Shown here one piece after another: positions 4,945 through 7,120 of a DNA stretch of 7,120 nucleotides; positions within the stretch are counted from its first letter, which is position 1; each line of letters begins with the position of its first letter. The notes below the pieces were generated by a model, which worked only from the letters and a program-made list of their open reading frames with translations, did not search any database and was not told the origin of the DNA. Made by a program: the position numbers and the translations under genes. The DNA comes from JBHEPS01 sp046261635 (lineage in GTDB: Bacteria > Acidobacteriota > Thermoanaerobaculia > Gp7-AA8). The stretch spans positions 1 to 7,120 of the forward strand of contig JBHEOL010000132.1 of the NCBI GenBank assembly GCA_046261635.1. Direction: 5' to 3'.

Positions 4945-7120
4945 TCAACTCTCAGAGTGTCTCTTCAGCGGAAGAACCACGGAGAAAGTCGACCCGGCCC
5001 TCTCGGCCGTCTCGACTTCGATCGTCCCTCCGTGCGCCGTGACGATCGCCTTGGAGATGTAGAGTCCCAATCCCAGGCCACCGTAGTATCGGCTGGAGAC
5101 GTTGCGCGCACGGTGGAAGCGCTCGAACAGGTGCGTCAGCTCGTCCGCGGGGATTCCGATCCCGCGGTCCTTGACCCTGGTGACGACCGAGTCCGGGCCG
5201 CGCTCGATCGAGACGTCGACGGCCGATCCTTCGGGTGAGTACTTGAGGGCGTTCGAGATGAGATTGTCGATGACCTGGCGCATCCGCTGCGGATCGGCGG
5301 ACAGGCTGACGTCCTCCTCGAGAGCCTGAAACTCGATCTTTCTGCCGGTGTGCTGCATGGCCATGGCGTCGACGAGACGTCCGACGAAATCCGCCCAGTC
5401 CAGCTCCTGGGGATGCACCTGAAGGCGGTTCCGCTGGATGCGCGAGACGTCGAGCAGTTCCGTGATCAGGCCCATCATCCGATCGATCTCACTCAGCATC
5501 GAGTTCAGATAGGTCGCCCGCTCCGCCGGGCCGATCTCGAACAACATCTGTGTGAGAAGCTGCGCGTAACCGCGGATCGTCGTGAGCGGCGTCCGCAGCT
5601 CATGCGAAGCGACCGAGAGGAACTCGTCCTTCTTTCGGTCGAGCTCCTGAAGCGCCGAAATGTCGCGAACGACGAGAATCGCTCCGACGACGTTCCCTCC
5701 GCTCCGGATCGGCGCGGCCGCGAAGGAGAGATCCATGTCCCGCTCGGTCAGCAGATGCGACCCTACCGCGACGAGGTCGGGAACGATCTCTCCGCGGAGC
5801 GCGCGTTCATGCGGAAGATCTTTCGACGGGATCACCCGTCCCTCCGGATAGCGAAGCCCGAAATCAGTGAAGGACCCCCGGGCGACCGCATCACTCTGCG
5901 ATGCCAGACCGAACATCGACAGCGCCGCCCGATTGACGTCCACCACATCGCCCTCGCGATCGAACACCCAGAGCGCGTCGGTCATCGATCCGAGGATCGA
6001 GTCCAGCCGCGCCGTTCTCTCCTCCATCATCCGGACGAGCGCCTCGATCTCCTGCTTCGACCGGACCGACTCAGTCACGTCCTGGATCAGCACCGTCAGA
6101 CTCTGCGGAACACCCGAGAAACGGCCGCGAACCGGAGAGATGATCCTGTCGTAATACCAGGTCTGCCCGTGCTGCCGGACCGAGATCGCTTTGTCGATCC
6201 TCACTTCGTTGCGATCGCCTGCCTGGGTCAGAACGGACTCGAAGTTCGGAACGACTTCCTCGACCCTCAAACCCGTCACATCCGTCGCCGGCCCGATCTT
6301 TCCGAACCGCTGCGCGAAATCGATCCAGACCCGGTTCGCGATCTCGAAACGAAGCTCGTCTGCCGAGACGACCGCGATCCCGATCGGGGCGGACTCGAGA
6401 ACAGCCTCGAGACGCGCGCGCGCATCCACTTCCCGACGCGCCAGATCTTCCGCAGCCCGATGCCCCTCGGAAGAGAGGCGATTGAGCCGATGGATGTGAA
6501 ACGCCGCCGCGATCCGCTCGGAGACCGAGAGCGCGAAGGAAAGATCTTCCGCCTTGAACGTTCGGTTCTGCTCGACGTGCCCGAGCACCAGAACGCCGAT
6601 GCGCTCGCCGAAAGACTCGATCGGACAGGCGATCAACCCCTGTTCACTCATCCGAGCGATGAGCTTCCGCTCCTCCTCATTCCGGCCGTAGCCCGTGAGT
6701 GCGCCTTCCTGCGGATCGGCGAACAGAAGCGGCTGGCCGATCTGGAAAACAGCGCCAACCAGACCCTCCCCCGGCCTGAATGGATTCGTTGCGACGTAGC
6801 CCATCGCATGGTGGGCAACCTCCGAAAGGGAGAAAGACGCCGCGAGGTCGAGCACATCCGACCCGGAGGAGTAGATGTAGATCCCCACATTGGCCTGCAT
6901 CCCCTTCCCGACCCGCTCGGCCACCCTGTCGAGTCCCGAAAAATCAGCCGCCAGACCAACCAGGTCCAGCGTCAGCGTTCCGAGCGTCTCGGCCCGGCGC
7001 CGCCGCCACTTCTCCTGCTCGGCCTGAAGGCGTTCCTCGGTGACGTCCCGCGTGAGTGCCACCGCACCGATGATGTTCCCTTCGTCATCCTGGACCGGCG
7101 ACGCGGTGACGTTGTGGACC
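4945..7120 (-). CDS. Multi-domain PAS/GAF sensor histidine kinase, N-terminus outside the window
   Basis: This is a sensor kinase that autophosphorylates on histidine and passes phosphate to a partner not seen here. The frame stays open from 7062 to the right edge, and its 19 extra codons read as the end of a PAS domain (VTASPVQDDEGNIIGAVALT), so GTG at 7060-7062 is an internal valine and the gene is partial. Numbered from that valine: PAS end and linker 1-25; GAF about 30-190; PAS about 214-333 (VLESAPIGIAVVSADELRFEIAN); PAS about 350-470 (TDALWVFDREGDVVDVN); HisKA about 474-541 with phospho-acceptor H487 in SVASHELRTP; ATPase domain about 585-700. The ATPase motifs are all present: N box DNLISNALKYSP 599-610, DRGIGIP 632-638, LFERFHR 645-651 and GLGLGL 662-667. 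E488 and T491 form the ExxT motif tied to phosphatase activity in this class. The visible part has no membrane segment, HAMP or receiver domain, so it looks cytosolic. Signal and partner regulator are unknown. Confidence 0.93.
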   Translation of the reverse strand, partial: VHNVTASPVQDDEGNIIGAVALTRDVTEERLQAEQEKWRRRRAETLGTLTLDLVGLAADFSGLDRVAERVGKGMQANVGIYIYSSGSDVLDLAASFSLSEVAHHAMGYVATNPFRPGEGLVGAVFQIGQPLLFADPQEGALTGYGRNEEERKLIARMSEQGLIACPIESFGERIGVLVLGHVEQNRTFKAEDLSFALSVSERIAAAFHIHRLNRLSSEGHRAAEDLARREVDARARLEAVLESAPIGIAVVSADELRFEIANRVWIDFAQRFGKIGPATDVTGLRVEEVVPNFESVLTQAGDRNEVRIDKAISVRQHGQTWYYDRIISPVRGRFSGVPQSLTVLIQDVTESVRSKQEIEALVRMMEERTARLDSILGSMTDALWVFDREGDVVDVNRAALSMFGLASQSDAVARGSFTDFGLRYPEGRVIPSKDLPHERALRGEIVPDLVAVGSHLLTERDMDLSFAAAPIRSGGNVVGAILVVRDISALQELDRKKDEFLSVASHELRTPLTTIRGYAQLLTQMLFEIGPAERATYLNSMLSEIDRMMGLITELLDVSRIQRNRLQVHPQELDWADFVGRLVDAMAMQHTGRKIEFQALEEDVSLSADPQRMRQVIDNLISNALKYSPEGSAVDVSIERGPDSVVTRVKDRGIGIPADELTHLFERFHRARNVSSRYYGGLGLGLYISKAIVTAHGGTIEVETAERAGSTFSVVLPLKRHSES
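4949..4953 (-). promoter_or_regulatory. Ribosome binding site of the CHAD gene, inside the kinase 3' end
   Basis: On the minus strand this reads GAGAG, with a 7-base spacer before the CHAD ATG at 4941. It overlaps the last codons of the histidine kinase, whose stop is at 4945-4947. Ribosomes ending the kinase would therefore finish almost on the CHAD start, which favours translational coupling. Confidence 0.6.

Noticed and set aside
3421..5238. A 605-codon open frame on the plus strand running through the end of the PHP gene, antisense to all of the CHAD gene and to the kinase 3' end
   Set aside because: Its product is rich in Arg, Gly and Asp with no recognizable domain, and it begins inside the PHP gene in another frame. 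The opposing frames encode well-conserved CHAD and kinase motifs, so this is a GC-driven chance frame.
6490..6975. The kinase GAF domain as a phytochrome-type chromophore domain
   Set aside because: The typical bilin-binding and PASDIP-like motifs are missing, and only one cysteine (residue 146) is seen in the domain, not in a recognized chromophore site.

Overview
The window comes from a GC-rich, Gram-negative bacterium: it encodes an outer-membrane TonB-dependent receptor with a cleavable signal peptide. The carboxypeptidase-like N-terminal domain of that receptor, the long PAS/GAF histidine kinase and the high-GC codon use would suit Acidobacteriota or a related soil or sediment lineage. 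That placement is an inference from gene style only; there is no rRNA or other marker here.

Layout, left to right. A perfect GC-rich hairpin (1-23) lies just beyond the stop codon of a large minus-strand TonB-dependent receptor gene (34-2799). A 463-base non-coding stretch (2800-3262) separates the receptor from the divergent plus-strand gene. It holds the receptor's ribosome binding site and a REP/BIME-like inverted-repeat element (3074-3242) that ends 20 bases before the next start codon. The plus-strand gene (3263-4072) encodes a complete PHP-domain phosphoesterase of the HisJ histidinol-phosphatase family. Its last 58 bases overlap, tail to tail, the end of a minus-strand CHAD-domain gene (4015-4941). 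The CHAD gene starts 3 bases after the stop of a multi-domain sensor histidine kinase (4945 to beyond 7120). The kinase's N-terminus lies outside the window, because its reading frame stays open to the right edge and encodes the end of a PAS domain.

There are probably three transcription units: the receptor alone (minus), the PHP gene alone (plus), and a kinase-CHAD operon (minus) that begins upstream of the window. The kinase and CHAD protein are very likely co-translated. CHAD domains bind inorganic polyphosphate, so a sensor linked to a polyphosphate-binding protein is a reasonable hypothesis, but nothing in the sequence proves it. No response regulator, his-operon gene, polyphosphate kinase, mobile element gene, CRISPR array or RNA gene is visible.

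All four proteins belong to known families, and I found no clear undescribed system. The most notable points are the two-armed repeat next to the PHP start codon, the kinase-CHAD coupling and the convergent coding overlap.
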